DNA of 32,923 bases from Virgibacillus senegalensis (GCF_000821245.2 NZ_LN611425.1:1279748-1312670); one strand, 5' to 3'. Positions 1-7,739 are shown, counted from the stretch's first letter. The notes: generated by a model not told the origin, from the letters alone. Program-made: numbers and translations.

Positions 1-247
1 CTTCTTGTATAGAAACAAACATAATAACTTGTGTTTTTATTTGTGCTAATAATAACTCATCTTTAGCTTGAAGACCCTCAAAAATTTTATAAATAACACG
101 ACTATTTTCGTACTCAACAATTAATCTTTTCCTCAAAGTTTCATCCGCTATAAATGTGTAAAATTTATCTTCATACCACTCATCTCTAGGTAAATGTCCA
201 TAAACATATTCTAATATTTTTTCTTGCAAATCTTCTGAAAACGGCAT
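1..247 (-). CDS. Unrecognised protein, N-terminal part only (runs off window)
   Basis: An open frame of 82 codons reads leftwards off the window edge. It starts at an ATG (247-245) preceded by an excellent ribosome binding site, AGGAGGT at 253-259, six bases upstream. The visible protein begins MPFSEDLQEKILEYVYGHLP and is charged and apparently soluble, with alternating acidic and basic helical stretches and no membrane segment. I do not recognise the family. The base composition is very AT-rich, like the YaaC-like gene upstream of it on the same strand, which suggests both belong to the same accessory segment. The C-terminus is missing, so length and function cannot be judged. Confidence 0.6.
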   Translation of the reverse strand, partial: MPFSEDLQEKILEYVYGHLPRDEWYEDKFYTFIADETLRKRLIVEYENSRVIYKIFEGLQAKDELLLAQIKTQVIMFVSIQE

Positions 248-445
248 TTCTTACCTCCTACTATTTTCTTTAATAATTTTGTTTTCTAGCTACTTATTTT
301 CAATCTAATGTGATTCTAAGTTATAAATATAATGTTTTTTCACTTGTAACCCGACTTTTCTAGATACTTACTATTGGATGTGTTCTGAATTTCCACCATA
401 AACAATGAAATGTGCGCAGTACAATACTTAGTCATAAACGGAGAA

Positions 446-476
446 GAGACGATTAACTAATAAACTTAATCGTCTC
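446..476 (-). terminator. Hairpin after the YaaC-like gene
   Basis: GAGACGATTAA and TTAATCGTCTC form an 11 bp perfect stem with a short AT-rich loop, about 40 bases past the stop of the minus-strand gene ending at 517. There is no clear T-run, so it is a weak rho-independent terminator or another structured element. The rest of the 248-516 gap shows nothing else I can name. Confidence 0.5.
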
Positions 477-516
477 CGTAATCTTTCAATCGTTGGGCTG
501 CTCCGGACCAATATGA

Positions 517-1710
517 TCAAGTTCTAAAACCAGTTACTCTAAAATCGTCTCCTGTTATTTCAGATGAAATCATGTCTACAAATTGGTATATTGACTTAGT
601 TATAAACTCTGATAATAGCCAACCATAGTTCTTATGAAGGTGCTTTTCTAATGTCTCTGGATCATATCTAGACATCTCACTTAGTCTATGCATAGCAGCA
701 AATGTAAGGGGAAGTGTACTCCTATCAATCAGTCCATTTTGTAAATTTTTTCTTTTTATGTACCATAGTTGGGAGTGGCTATAAATATATCTAAACCTTT
801 TACGATGATTAGTATAATATTTACTAAACTCTTTTAAACTACTTTGATCAGGACTATTTCTGGGGGCATTCCAATAAAACTTTTTATTTAGTCTGAGTGT
901 GTAAAAATCAGTGTTATCATAAAAACGGTCAATTCCAAAACCTGTTATTTTAGCAAACTCTTGTTGCGATGAATAACCTGGTTCTAACTGTACCTCTAAC
1001 CAACCTTTTTTCTGATCTTTGTCAAACACAAATCTAGGATTCTCAATAGGGATAAATAATTCTGGTTGGTTAGAATATGTTAAATTGTATGCTCTGTGTA
1101 TATACTCAAGGTTGTATAGTATATCTTTTAAATTATAGATTTCAGGTAAAGGCTTCTTTCTTGTTGGAACGTGAAATGTTTTAATTGGTTCCTTCAAGTA
1201 ACTACAAAGTCCTGAAAGAACCCCTTTTGGCTGTAATGATACTAATTCATTAATTATATTAATATTAGAGTTTATTCTTTTACCTGATACACCATGTTTT
1301 GTGTCAAATCCAATTCCTTTTACGGTAAGAAGAGCTTTAGTAGTATTTAGAAAACAATAGTAGGATGTCAGTGGCTTAGAAAGTATATCAAGATTCTCTG
1401 TTGCTCTAAAGAAATTGCTAGCTTGGTTCCAATAATTCAGTGCTTCTTTTGCTTTTTTTGTATTTTGTCTTTGTAACAATAGTTCAACATAATGCCAAGT
1501 AGAATCTGTAAGAACTGTTTTATTTGTGAAACTAGGTTCCACTACGGTCTTTCTTAAAGTTATTTCCTTAGTTTTTATTTTCATTGTAGGTCGATGTTTC
1601 TTAGGTTTTATTTGCTTTTTTATTTCTCTTATATCTTCATTATTTTTATTGATTAGTTCTCTATTTTTTCTTTGAGACTTTATCACTCTATTGTAATGAT
1701 TAGCAACCAT
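517..1710 (-). CDS. YaaC-like family protein
   Basis: Protein of 397 residues, start ATG at 1710 with AAAGGGGAAAAG just upstream. Residues 1-45 are a strongly basic, Lys/Arg/Asn-rich segment. From about residue 70 the sequence resembles the YaaC-like family: a Trp-His-Tyr motif, a run of amphipathic helices around residues 80-130 containing SKPLTSYYCFLNTTKALL, and a C-terminal helical part (about 340-397) ending in a segment like LLSEFITKSIYQFVDMISSE. It is longer than Bacillus subtilis YaaC (roughly 315 residues, from memory) because of the basic N-terminal extension. The biochemical role of the family is unknown to me. Its neighbours on the same strand are an unrecognised gene downstream and a membrane-bound Mrr-type nuclease upstream, so an accessory or defence role is possible but is only inference. 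Confidence 0.6.
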   Translation of the reverse strand: MVANHYNRVIKSQRKNRELINKNNEDIREIKKQIKPKKHRPTMKIKTKEITLRKTVVEPSFTNKTVLTDSTWHYVELLLQRQNTKKAKEALNYWNQASNFFRATENLDILSKPLTSYYCFLNTTKALLTVKGIGFDTKHGVSGKRINSNINIINELVSLQPKGVLSGLCSYLKEPIKTFHVPTRKKPLPEIYNLKDILYNLEYIHRAYNLTYSNQPELFIPIENPRFVFDKDQKKGWLEVQLEPGYSSQQEFAKITGFGIDRFYDNTDFYTLRLNKKFYWNAPRNSPDQSSLKEFSKYYTNHRKRFRYIYSHSQLWYIKRKNLQNGLIDRSTLPLTFAAMHRLSEMSRYDPETLEKHLHKNYGWLLSEFITKSIYQFVDMISSEITGDDFRVTGFRT

Positions 1711-1864
1711 TTCTTTTCCCCTTTATAAATTTGCATTCATACCTTTTAACAAACTACATTTCTACATTAACTATTGCCAAGATTATTAGTTACTACATTT
1801 TCAACTAGATAGAAGCTTCCTTGCCGCATTTATTATCCTTAACCATTACCTTTTACGTTAACTC

Positions 1865-1892
1865 TTGACAACGCTTTAAAGATATTTATAGT
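1865..1892 (+). promoter_or_regulatory. Orphan SigA-like promoter facing the Mrr-type gene
   Basis: TTGACA (1865-1870) and TATAGT (1887-1892) are separated by 16 bases. No plus-strand gene follows; the next gene (1947-2477) is on the opposite strand, so a transcript from here would be antisense to it. Two GTTAAC palindromes flank the promoter (near 1857 and 1891), which could be operator half-sites. It may be a chance match. Confidence 0.35.
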
Positions 1893-1946
1893 TAACGCGC
1901 AGTATAAAGTCTATTACGCAATATGAGATTTCCCAACCGGTTCCAT

Positions 1947-2477
1947 TCATGCCGACTTATTCACTTTTAACATCCAGCTCATCAACTCCGGTCTTTCTAC
2001 CAAACGCACTTGGTTCGAGGCAGCTAGTTTTTTAGCGTTTGCAGTGAAAAAACTATTGGTAATAACCCAACATTCATCAGCTCGGTAATAGGTCTTTGCC
2101 GAAACGATTTCCTGTACCGCCTTAACTCCTACATTTTTCTTGTATCGCTTGGCTTGCACGACAATTTTCTTCGTCTTGTTATTTAGTACAAGATCTGCTC
2201 CATAATCACCTGAAGCCGGCGTTAATTTAACCTGATAACCTTTTGTTTTTAATAAAGCGTGCAAATACTCCTCGAAAGTCTTGCCATTCATTTTATCAAT
2301 TTCCAGGATACCGGATTTTCTTAGTCTTATCTCTTTGATTGTGTTTATGATAACTGCGTATAAGGAAGGTACTATAATCATTAATAATAAAAGCATTGTC
2401 AGCTTAGGCTCAGCAGTGACCATCGTCCAAAATAAATCAAACCCCATTTTTATACTTTCTCCGAAACTCATTCCCAT
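1947..2477 (-). CDS. Membrane-anchored Mrr-type restriction endonuclease-like protein
   Basis: Protein of 176 residues, ATG at 2477 with AGGAG eight bases upstream. A single transmembrane segment lies at about residues 27-46. It is followed by a basic stretch and an Mrr-cat (restriction-endonuclease-like, PD-(D/E)xK) domain from about residue 64 to 160. The catalytic pattern is visible: Asp95 in GDYGAD, then Gln108 and Lys110 in the beta-strand motif VVQAKRY, followed by a helix containing VQEIVSAK. This order matches membrane-tethered Mrr-cat proteins that are common in Firmicutes and of unproved substrate. The domain family cleaves DNA (Mrr itself acts on modified DNA); whether this one does is inference. 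It lies 62 bases downstream of a small pyrophosphohydrolase gene on the same strand and could be co-transcribed with it. Confidence 0.8.
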   Translation of the reverse strand: MGMSFGESIKMGFDLFWTMVTAEPKLTMLLLLMIIVPSLYAVIINTIKEIRLRKSGILEIDKMNGKTFEEYLHALLKTKGYQVKLTPASGDYGADLVLNNKTKKIVVQAKRYKKNVGVKAVQEIVSAKTYYRADECWVITNSFFTANAKKLAASNQVRLVERPELMSWMLKVNKSA

Positions 2478-2539
2478 TTTCTTTTCTCCTCGCTGTTTTT
2501 CTTCTATGCTGTTTTAAGTTTCAACAACTTATTTTCTTT

Positions 2540-2863
2540 TTAATCATCCACCTCTACAAGAAACACCCGCTCCGTAAACCCGCCACGTTCCGTCTTTTTC
2601 TGCTTCCTCTCTTTTTCTATTTCTTCTATGGAAGCCCCATACACTTCTGCTATCGAATGCAGTAATTCCAGCATATCCGCGGCTTCCTCGATAATGTCTT
2701 GCTTCGTTTCAGCAGTGACCAATTCTTCCGCTTCTTCGAGCACTTTCTTATTCAAAGCTGATAGGTACGCCTGTTCAGATAATATTTTGGTTGAACAGCT
2801 TTTCCCGTTTTGTTCGATGATTTGTGGTATATAATCCCGGACTAGTTTATGGTATGTGGGCAA
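2540..2863 (-). CDS. MazG-like (KLVRD-type) nucleotide pyrophosphohydrolase
   Basis: Small all-alpha NTP-pyrophosphohydrolase of the family recognised by an N-terminal KLVRD motif (residues 6-10). The metal-binding glutamates and aspartate follow in two helices: E44xxE47 in VLEEAEEL and E60xxD63 in IIEEAADM. Such proteins hydrolyse nucleoside triphosphates or phosphoribosyl-ATP-like substrates; the exact substrate is unknown. I place the start at TTG (2863-2861), giving 107 residues, because GTGAGGA sits at the right distance upstream of it. The GTG at 2878 would itself be that ribosome binding site. The gene is divergent from the cupin gene and upstream of the Mrr-type gene on the same strand. 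Confidence 0.8.
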   Translation of the reverse strand: MPTYHKLVRDYIPQIIEQNGKSCSTKILSEQAYLSALNKKVLEEAEELVTAETKQDIIEEAADMLELLHSIAEVYGASIEEIEKERKQKKTERGGFTERVFLVEVDD

Positions 2864-3023
2864 ATGAAGCTTCCTCACTTTCGATAAATATTGCTAAATT
2901 ATGACAACATTAAGTTTATTTTACTAAAAAATATTAGAGAAAACATTATAAAATGAAAATTTATGGATTTAATTTCTAATACCTTATTTTCATCTACCAT
3001 TACAACTTTTGTATCAGGACATT

Positions 3024-3051
3024 CACCCATACTCCCCTTCTGCATAACATA
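3024..3051 (+). promoter_or_regulatory. Candidate SigK-type sporulation promoter
   Basis: CACC at 3024-3027 and CATAACATA at 3043-3051 fit the SigK pattern (an AC core, about 16 bases, CATAnnnTA). The start of transcription would fall near 3058, about 20 bases before the ribosome binding site of the cupin gene. I made this call by eye; it agrees with the spore-coat-like character of the product. Confidence 0.45.
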
Positions 3052-3091
3052 TGGAAGGAAGGCTGTTGAATTTTTTAAAGAGGTGAAATGG

Positions 3092-3697
3092 ATGAACCCT
3101 GATGTCGATTACACATCCCCTTCTGCTCAGTTTACGTTTGACGTGAACAAAAGCAATTTGTTCAAAAAAGACAACCAAAATTTGATTAACATTTTAGGCA
3201 TTGAACAGCTCAATACATTGGAAAACGTTTCATTGCTCGACATTTTCCTAAGCAGGACGAATGTCGTCGAGCCGCATTACCATCAAAATGCTGCAGAGCT
3301 CGTGTATTGCATTGCAGGCGCAGCGACTGTTTCGATTATGAATCCCTATACAAAGGAAATACTTAACTTTCCAATCACACCGGGCCAGGTGGCCAACGTG
3401 CCGCAGGGCTGGTGGCATTATGAGATGGCGACGGTCGATAATACCCATCTGCTGGCCATTTTTGACGCTCCGACACCTGAAGTGATTCTAGGTTCTGACC
3501 TGCTGAAGTTCACGCCTGCCAATGTAATGGCCCATACGTATTGTCTGGATCAGCGTGAGTGGGAAAAAACGATTGCTCCTATCCAGCCTTCCACCTACAT
3601 CGGTCCCTATAAAAACTGTCAGCAAAATAATCAGTCAAACATGCCATACGGCCAACAAGGATACTATTCATCTTTTCCTTATTATCCATTTTATTAA
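3092..3697 (+). CDS. Cupin-domain protein, probable spore-associated
   Basis: Single-domain cupin of 201 residues. The start is ATG at 3092, with AGAGGTG seven bases upstream; the open frame extends further upstream but without a ribosome binding site. Cupin motif 1 is complete (His62, His64, Glu69 in EPHYHQNAAE, then Gly) and motif 2 has PQGWWH with His109, so the four metal ligands of a germin/oxalate-decarboxylase-like cupin are present. It has one cupin domain where oxalate decarboxylases have two. The last 30 residues are rich in Gln, Tyr and Pro (MPYGQQGYYSSFPYYPFY), a tail typical of coat-surface proteins. With the SigK-like promoter upstream this suggests a late mother-cell protein of the spore coat or outer layers. 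Enzymatic activity is not established. Confidence 0.75.
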   Translation: MNPDVDYTSPSAQFTFDVNKSNLFKKDNQNLINILGIEQLNTLENVSLLDIFLSRTNVVEPHYHQNAAELVYCIAGAATVSIMNPYTKEILNFPITPGQVANVPQGWWHYEMATVDNTHLLAIFDAPTPEVILGSDLLKFTPANVMAHTYCLDQREWEKTIAPIQPSTYIGPYKNCQQNNQSNMPYGQQGYYSSFPYYPFY

Positions 3698-3702
3698 TGA
3701 TG

Positions 3703-3742
3703 AAAAAAGATATAGACATGTAATGGCATCTATACCTTTTTT
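3703..3742. terminator. Bidirectional terminator between cupin and GNAT genes
   Basis: A-tract, GATATAGACATG, short loop, CATCTATACC, T-tract: a stem flanked by A6 and T6 that works in either direction. It begins just after the cupin stop and overlaps the last codons of the convergent GNAT gene. Confidence 0.75.
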
Positions 3743-4203
3743 CGTTTGTGTCTATCTTCCAAACGCTTCGCCATCATCACCAATCCTGTAATATTTTCAA
3801 ATCCATTCTTCTTATAAAATACTTCTGCCAGTCCTTCTCTGGCAGTCAAAAGGAAAATACTGTTGATGGCATGGTCGTCACAATAATTTGCCAACTTGTC
3901 AATCAGACCGGAACCGATTCCCCTGCCTTGATAAGCGGACGCAACACACATTTCATTGAGATAAAAATGGTTCGCTTTTACCCATTTCTCTGAATAACCC
4001 AATAAGAATCCGAGCAAATTCCCTTCTTTAGAAAATGCTCCAAATCCTACAAATTTGGGATGATGAAAAATATCAGTCAACCGCTCCTGTGCAATTTGCT
4101 GCTCCCAACCATCGTTCCAAGGCGGGCTGTTGAAAACTTCCGTGTACAGATCAGAGCAACGCAGTAAATCAGATTTCATAAGTAATCGAGCTTGGTATTT
4201 CAC
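3730..4203 (-). CDS. GNAT family N-acetyltransferase
   Basis: Protein of 157 residues with the GNAT fold. The acetyl-CoA-binding motif A is clear (CVASAYQGRGIGSGLIDKL, with the Q-G-R-G-I-G-S loop), preceded by the beta-strand HFYLNEMCV and followed by a C-terminal YKKNGFE motif B/C element. The start is set at GTG (4203-4201), because GGAGGGGGA lies six bases upstream; the more distal ATG at 4242 lacks such a site. The acceptor substrate cannot be deduced. The stop codon lies inside the shared terminator with the convergent cupin gene. Confidence 0.85.
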   Translation of the reverse strand: MKYQARLLMKSDLLRCSDLYTEVFNSPPWNDGWEQQIAQERLTDIFHHPKFVGFGAFSKEGNLLGFLLGYSEKWVKANHFYLNEMCVASAYQGRGIGSGLIDKLANYCDDHAINSIFLLTAREGLAEVFYKKNGFENITGLVMMAKRLEDRHKRKKV

Positions 4204-4302
4204 CTTTTCTCCCCCTCCATAATTCTCGGCTGATTGATGCATGCCAGTTTTCCAACATTTCTTCCTGATTCATTTATGCGGTTTTTCCGCTCCTCCTACA
4301 AT

Positions 4303-4336
4303 AAAAAAAGGCGGCAATCAAATGCTGACTGCCACC
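4303..4336 (-). terminator. Rho-independent terminator of the GrpB-family gene
   Basis: On the minus strand GGTGGCA, a 13-base loop and TGCCGCC form the stem, followed by a run of seven T. It lies 14 bases past the stop codon at 4350. Confidence 0.85.
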
Positions 4337-4349
4337 CTGGTGTAAGTTA

Positions 4350-4856
4350 CTATCTTAGTAAAAAGTTTTGATATGCTTCGCTTGCTAAAACCTCGGCCAA
4401 AAATTCCGCTTTCGCATCACGATAATTTTCCATATCTTTTCCATTAAACTGTCTCTTCAATTGGTTATATGCTTCATTGCAGGAAGGATTCTCCTGTAAA
4501 AAACGAGTTGTTTTCCAAAAATGATCAACTTCCGAGCCATTTACAGTTAACTGCACGCCGATCGGCAATTGATCTTCTGTTTCAAATGCACAAAAGAAAG
4601 AAGTCTGATAGCTTCCCTCATTAATGGCATAGATTTCTTGCAATACTTTTTTCGCTTCGGGAAAATCCTGCTGGTCGATTCGTACCTGCAAGTCGACATC
4701 CCCTTTAGTAAGAGAACCTTTCACAGCTGTACTTCCAATATAATGAACTTCCGACTGAGGAAGCCGTTTAAGGATAAGCTTTCGGTGTTTTGCAAACACT
4801 TTCTCGGCTTTTTCCCTAAAAACAGATTCCGGAGCAAAATAAACATACTCCACCAT
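4350..4856 (-). CDS. GrpB family (UPF0157) nucleotidyltransferase-like protein
   Basis: Protein of 168 residues of the GrpB/UPF0157 family, a branch of the nucleotidyltransferase superfamily. The diagnostic motif is present: HYIGSTAVKGSLTKGDVDLQV, with GS and the D-x-D metal-binding pair. The C-terminal half carries the family's helix and YRDAKAEFL segment. The start is ATG at 4856, placed by AGGAGGT about nine bases upstream; a longer frame reaches 4883 but would put the ribosome binding site inside the gene. The family is sometimes linked with CoaE, but here it stands alone. Substrate unknown. Confidence 0.85.
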   Translation of the reverse strand: MVEYVYFAPESVFREKAEKVFAKHRKLILKRLPQSEVHYIGSTAVKGSLTKGDVDLQVRIDQQDFPEAKKVLQEIYAINEGSYQTSFFCAFETEDQLPIGVQLTVNGSEVDHFWKTTRFLQENPSCNEAYNQLKRQFNGKDMENYRDAKAEFLAEVLASEAYQNFLLR

Positions 4857-5126
4857 ACCAATGCTACCTCCTGTATATTCCATTTTGTTTCCATGTCAGT
4901 CCACAGACAATCACATTGGTATCGCTCCGTTTCCATTCGATATGTCTCTATTTTACTTGAATTACCACAGATTCCAAGACTTTCAGAGCATTTTTTGCAA
5001 AAACTCCGTGCCCCTCCCTTTGAGGCTTCTCAATAAATGGAAAATGCGCTCTATATGGAATCATCCTATGCTTTCCCACTAGAAACTAACAAATTATGTT
5101 AACATAAAGAAAATAGGGGGATTAAT

Positions 5127-5342
5127 ATGAGCGAAAACAAAGAAACTCCTGAAAAAACAAGAGAACGTCTAAAACAAGAAGAATTGAAAAGAAATCCAAC
5201 CGGGAATATGAACGATGCATTTAAAAGGTCCGATACAGGAAACCTCGCTGATCTAGTAGGCAGCCTGAGCTGGAAAGGTTTTGGCATTCTCATCCTTGTA
5301 TTAATAATAGGCTATGTTGTAGTGTCCCTTTTCTTTATGTAA
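5127..5342 (+). CDS. Small membrane protein, DUF6366-like
   Basis: Protein of 71 residues with AGGGGG nine bases before the ATG. The first 40 residues are highly charged (KETPEKTRERLKQEELKRNP), followed by a conserved-looking NPTGNMNDAF and TGNLADLVGSLSWKG segment and a single C-terminal transmembrane helix (about 51-70). This order matches the DUF6366 family as I recall it in Bacillaceae. No function is known to me; it probably sits in the membrane with a cytoplasmic charged head. Confidence 0.7.
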   Translation: MSENKETPEKTRERLKQEELKRNPTGNMNDAFKRSDTGNLADLVGSLSWKGFGILILVLIIGYVVVSLFFM

Positions 5343-5352
5343 GAAGACCTGT

Positions 5353-5499
5353 TTAAACGCCGGCACGGGCTCCGCTAACTTGTTCAAGAACATCAGTTGC
5401 ACATCTACTATTTTCAATCCAGCCGTTGCCTTGCAACTGGCAGTCACTTAAAATAAAGATAGAATCTCCTTTACTTGTCTGATTGCAAATTGTCCACCG
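5353..5499 (-). pseudogene. Possible remnant of a lost gene
   Basis: A 48-codon open stretch on the minus strand ends in TAA at 5355-5353. It has coding-like composition (for example GNGWIENSRCATDVLEQVSG) but no credible start codon or ribosome binding site, and it is preceded directly by a TAG. It may be the 3' end of a decayed gene. The remainder of the gap 5343-6052 holds the palindromic repeat listed next and AT-rich sequence in which I see no gene. Confidence 0.25.
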
Positions 5500-5758
5500 C
5501 TAAAACCTTAATATATTCCTAACTGTGAGCATTTTTATATGATCAAATGATAATAATCGATTGGTGTAAAAGTAAATATAGACGGTTTGCAAAATAGTTT
5601 TTGATTAAGGCACTTTTCTCAGACCTTGTTATTATTACAAGTATTTTTACCATTAGATAGAAAAAGTGAGAATTCAGGATGTGGGTTCTCCCTCTGGCTC
5701 TTTGGAAAATATAAACAACGATATAAATTTAATACTAATAAGTGCTAATCCATGCTTC

Positions 5759-5863
5759 GGAAATACCCTGCGCTTTCCGCGGGCGGCTGGTGAGCTTCCT
5801 CGAGCTAAAGCTCTACGGGATCTCACCGAGGCCTTTCCTCCCGAGGAGTCTTCGGGTATTTCC
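5759..5863. repeat. GC-rich palindromic interspersed repeat
   Basis: A roughly 105-base GC-rich island in an AT-rich gap, bounded by perfect 10 bp inverted ends (GGAAATACCC at 5759-5768 and GGGTATTTCC at 5854-5863). Inside are further pairs: GGTGAG with CTCACC, and GAGCT with AGCTC. The core CTTTCCGCGGGCGGCTGGTG and the GAGGAGTCTTCGGG end resemble a repeat that I recall many times in halotolerant and alkaliphilic Bacillaceae genomes, often with CGCTTTCCGCGGG and GGAGTCTTCGC. It would fold into a long branched hairpin. It is non-coding despite an open frame running through it. Confidence 0.7.
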
Positions 5864-6052
5864 TCCGCAATGTACAGCTTCTTGTTCCTAGCTGTGGATA
5901 CTCTCAAGGATTTCATCAACAGCAAAGAATACCGTATGAGTTTTCGAGTATTTTGTGTGTTTTGCCCAACATCTTTACTAAAAAACTGCCTTATTACAGG
6001 GCAGTCACAAGCATACTTAAAAGAAATATCTAACCAAATACGAGGAGATCGT

Positions 6053-6430
6053 ATGCAAAATATTAAGGATTGGGCCAAAAAGATTAAAAAACAACTATTT
6101 GTATTATACCTAGCCTATAAAGATGAAAGAGTACCGTGGTATGCTAAATTGTTAGCAGCTTCCGTTGTAGCCTATGCTTTTAGTCCAATCGATTTGATAC
6201 CTGATTTCATCCCGATACTTGGTTATTTGGATGATGTTATCCTTGTCCCTTTAGGGGTCCTATTTGCATTAAAAACGATACCGGACCAAGTGATAGCAGA
6301 ATGTGAAACAAAGGCTGCCGAAATGCTGAAGCATGGCCAGCCGAAAAATTGGGTGTTTGCCTTCCTTATCATACTAATCTGGATCCTTATTATATGGTGG
6401 ATTATCTGGAAATTTTATCAACTAGTTTAG
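6053..6430 (+). CDS. YkvA family protein (DUF1232)
   Basis: Protein of 125 residues with the DUF1232 core: PWYAKLLAASVVAYAFSPID followed by LIPDFIPILGYLDD, the family signature, at about residues 30-65. A first hydrophobic segment lies in this core and a strong C-terminal transmembrane helix at about 100-122 (Ile/Leu/Trp-rich). The start is ATG at 6053 with GAGGAG seven bases upstream. The frame is open further upstream (from 5666) but that part crosses the palindromic repeat and has no translation signals. Family members are small integral membrane proteins of unproved function. The DUF4256 gene follows after 58 bases. Confidence 0.85.
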   Translation: MQNIKDWAKKIKKQLFVLYLAYKDERVPWYAKLLAASVVAYAFSPIDLIPDFIPILGYLDDVILVPLGVLFALKTIPDQVIAECETKAAEMLKHGQPKNWVFAFLIILIWILIIWWIIWKFYQLV

Positions 6431-6488
6431 TAATTTTTTTCAAAGCATCTTATATAACAAAACAAAAATAATTTAGGAGGAAACGAAT

Positions 6489-7055
6489 ATGACAAACACA
6501 AACAAGGATTTGTCACAAGAACAACGAGATGAATTACTCGATGTATTGAAAGACCGTTTTGAAAAAAACATGCACCGCCATCAAGAAATGAAATGGGATA
6601 AAGTACAGACAAAGCTGGAAGCTGATAGCGAAAAGCTATGGTCGCTTAATGAAATGGAAACGACCGGCGGTGAACCGGACGTGGTTGGCCATGACAAAGA
6701 CAAGGACGAGTACATTTTTTATGATTGTTCTACGGAAAGCCCTAAAGGACGCAGAAGTGTTTGTTACGACCGGGAAGCTTTAGAATCGAGGAAAAAACAT
6801 AAACCTGAAAACAATGCTGTTGATATGGCAACTTCTATGGGGATAGAACTTTTAACAGAGGAACAATATCGAGCCTTGCAAAAACTCGAAAGTTTCGACA
6901 AGAAAACGTCTAGCTGGGTGCAAACACCCGATGATATAAGAAAACGAGGCGGTGCTCTTTTTTGTGATTATCGCTACGGAAACGTCTTTCTGTATCACAA
7001 TGGGGCAGAATCCTATTATGCTGCGAGAGGATTTCGTGGATCACTGAGGGTCTGA
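6489..7055 (+). CDS. DUF4256 domain-containing protein
   Basis: Soluble protein of 188 residues matching the DUF4256 family over its whole length. Features include an N-terminal helix with LLDVLKDRFEKNMHRH, a central GGEPDVVG segment, EYIFYDCSTESPKGRRSVCYD, and a C-terminal FCDYRYGNVFLYHNGAESYY block. An excellent ribosome binding site (TTAGGAGGAAACGAAT) precedes the ATG. The function of the family is unknown. It ends before a strong hairpin shared with the convergent adaB gene. Confidence 0.85.
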   Translation: MTNTNKDLSQEQRDELLDVLKDRFEKNMHRHQEMKWDKVQTKLEADSEKLWSLNEMETTGGEPDVVGHDKDKDEYIFYDCSTESPKGRRSVCYDREALESRKKHKPENNAVDMATSMGIELLTEEQYRALQKLESFDKKTSSWVQTPDDIRKRGGALFCDYRYGNVFLYHNGAESYYAARGFRGSLRV

Positions 7056-7130
7056 TTTTAGACGAACTGAAGAATATATTGAAGTCTCATGCTTCTATTC
7101 TTTTCTTCATCTCAACGAAGAAATTCAAAA

Positions 7131-7165
7131 ACAGAACGCTTGGATCCCGTGCCCAAGCGTTCTGT
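7131..7165. terminator. Terminator hairpin between DUF4256 and adaB genes
   Basis: ACAGAACGCTTGG and CCAAGCGTTCTGT form a perfect 13 bp stem with a small loop. On the minus strand it is followed by a short T-run, so it best serves adaB; on the plus strand the U-tract is poor. Confidence 0.75.
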
Positions 7166-7220
7166 TATATCATTCGTAGATGATTTCGTTATGGAATTAA
7201 GTTCTCGTTTCAAGAAGAAA

Positions 7221-7739
7221 TCATCCTTGTTCAAGTCGCAAGAGCGCTTGTTTCATGTCCAGGCCACCGCGGAAACCTGTCAGCTTACCATTTTTTCCGA
7301 TAACACGGTGGCAGGGAATCGATATCATTACTGGATTGGCACCGATAGCCGCTCCGACCGCACGTACTGCTTTCGGACGTTTGATCATTTCTGCTACCTG
7401 CCCATACGTGTACGTTTCCCCATAAGGGATTCCTCTCAATACTTCCCATACTTCCTTTTGAAAGGTTGTGCCTTGTAAATCGACCGGAAACGTGAAGGCT
7501 TTTCGCATTCCACTAAAGTAATCGCTTAGTTCCTGTTTATATGATTGAAGCAGCTGGTCATTTTCTTGGAAAATTGCTTGAGGAAACCGTTTAGCCGCCC
7601 ATCCTTCCAGTTCGGTAAAGGAATGATCAGGGGAGCCCACATAGCATAGTCCACACTCAGTTGCAGCAAGATATAATCGCCACTCCTCATCTTCATACAA
7701 AGAATAATAGATTGTTTGTATCTCCTTGTCCTTCAACAT
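7221..7739 (-). CDS. adaB: Methylated-DNA-[protein]-cysteine S-methyltransferase (AdaB)
   Basis: Suicide DNA-repair protein of 172 residues that transfers the methyl group from O6-methylguanine (and O4-methylthymine) in DNA to its own cysteine. The catalytic motif is IPCHRVIG with Cys143. The helix-turn-helix DNA-binding part and the arginine-finger region are seen in YGQVAEMIKRPKAVRAVGAA, and ANP precedes the active site. The ATG overlaps the last codons of adaA (ATG at 7739, adaA stop ending at 7733), with AAGGGGGA as ribosome binding site, so the two are translationally coupled as in the Bacillus subtilis adaA-adaB operon. Confidence 0.93.
   Translation of the reverse strand: MLKDKEIQTIYYSLYEDEEWRLYLAATECGLCYVGSPDHSFTELEGWAAKRFPQAIFQENDQLLQSYKQELSDYFSGMRKAFTFPVDLQGTTFQKEVWEVLRGIPYGETYTYGQVAEMIKRPKAVRAVGAAIGANPVMISIPCHRVIGKNGKLTGFRGGLDMKQALLRLEQG

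Noticed and set aside
2963-3091. 43-codon N-terminal extension of the cupin protein
   Set aside because: No ribosome binding site, and the SigK-like promoter would lie inside it; AGAGGTG supports ATG 3092.
5666-6052. 129-codon N-terminal extension of the YkvA-like protein
   Set aside because: It runs through the palindromic repeat, has no ribosome binding site, and the family starts near the ATG at 6053.
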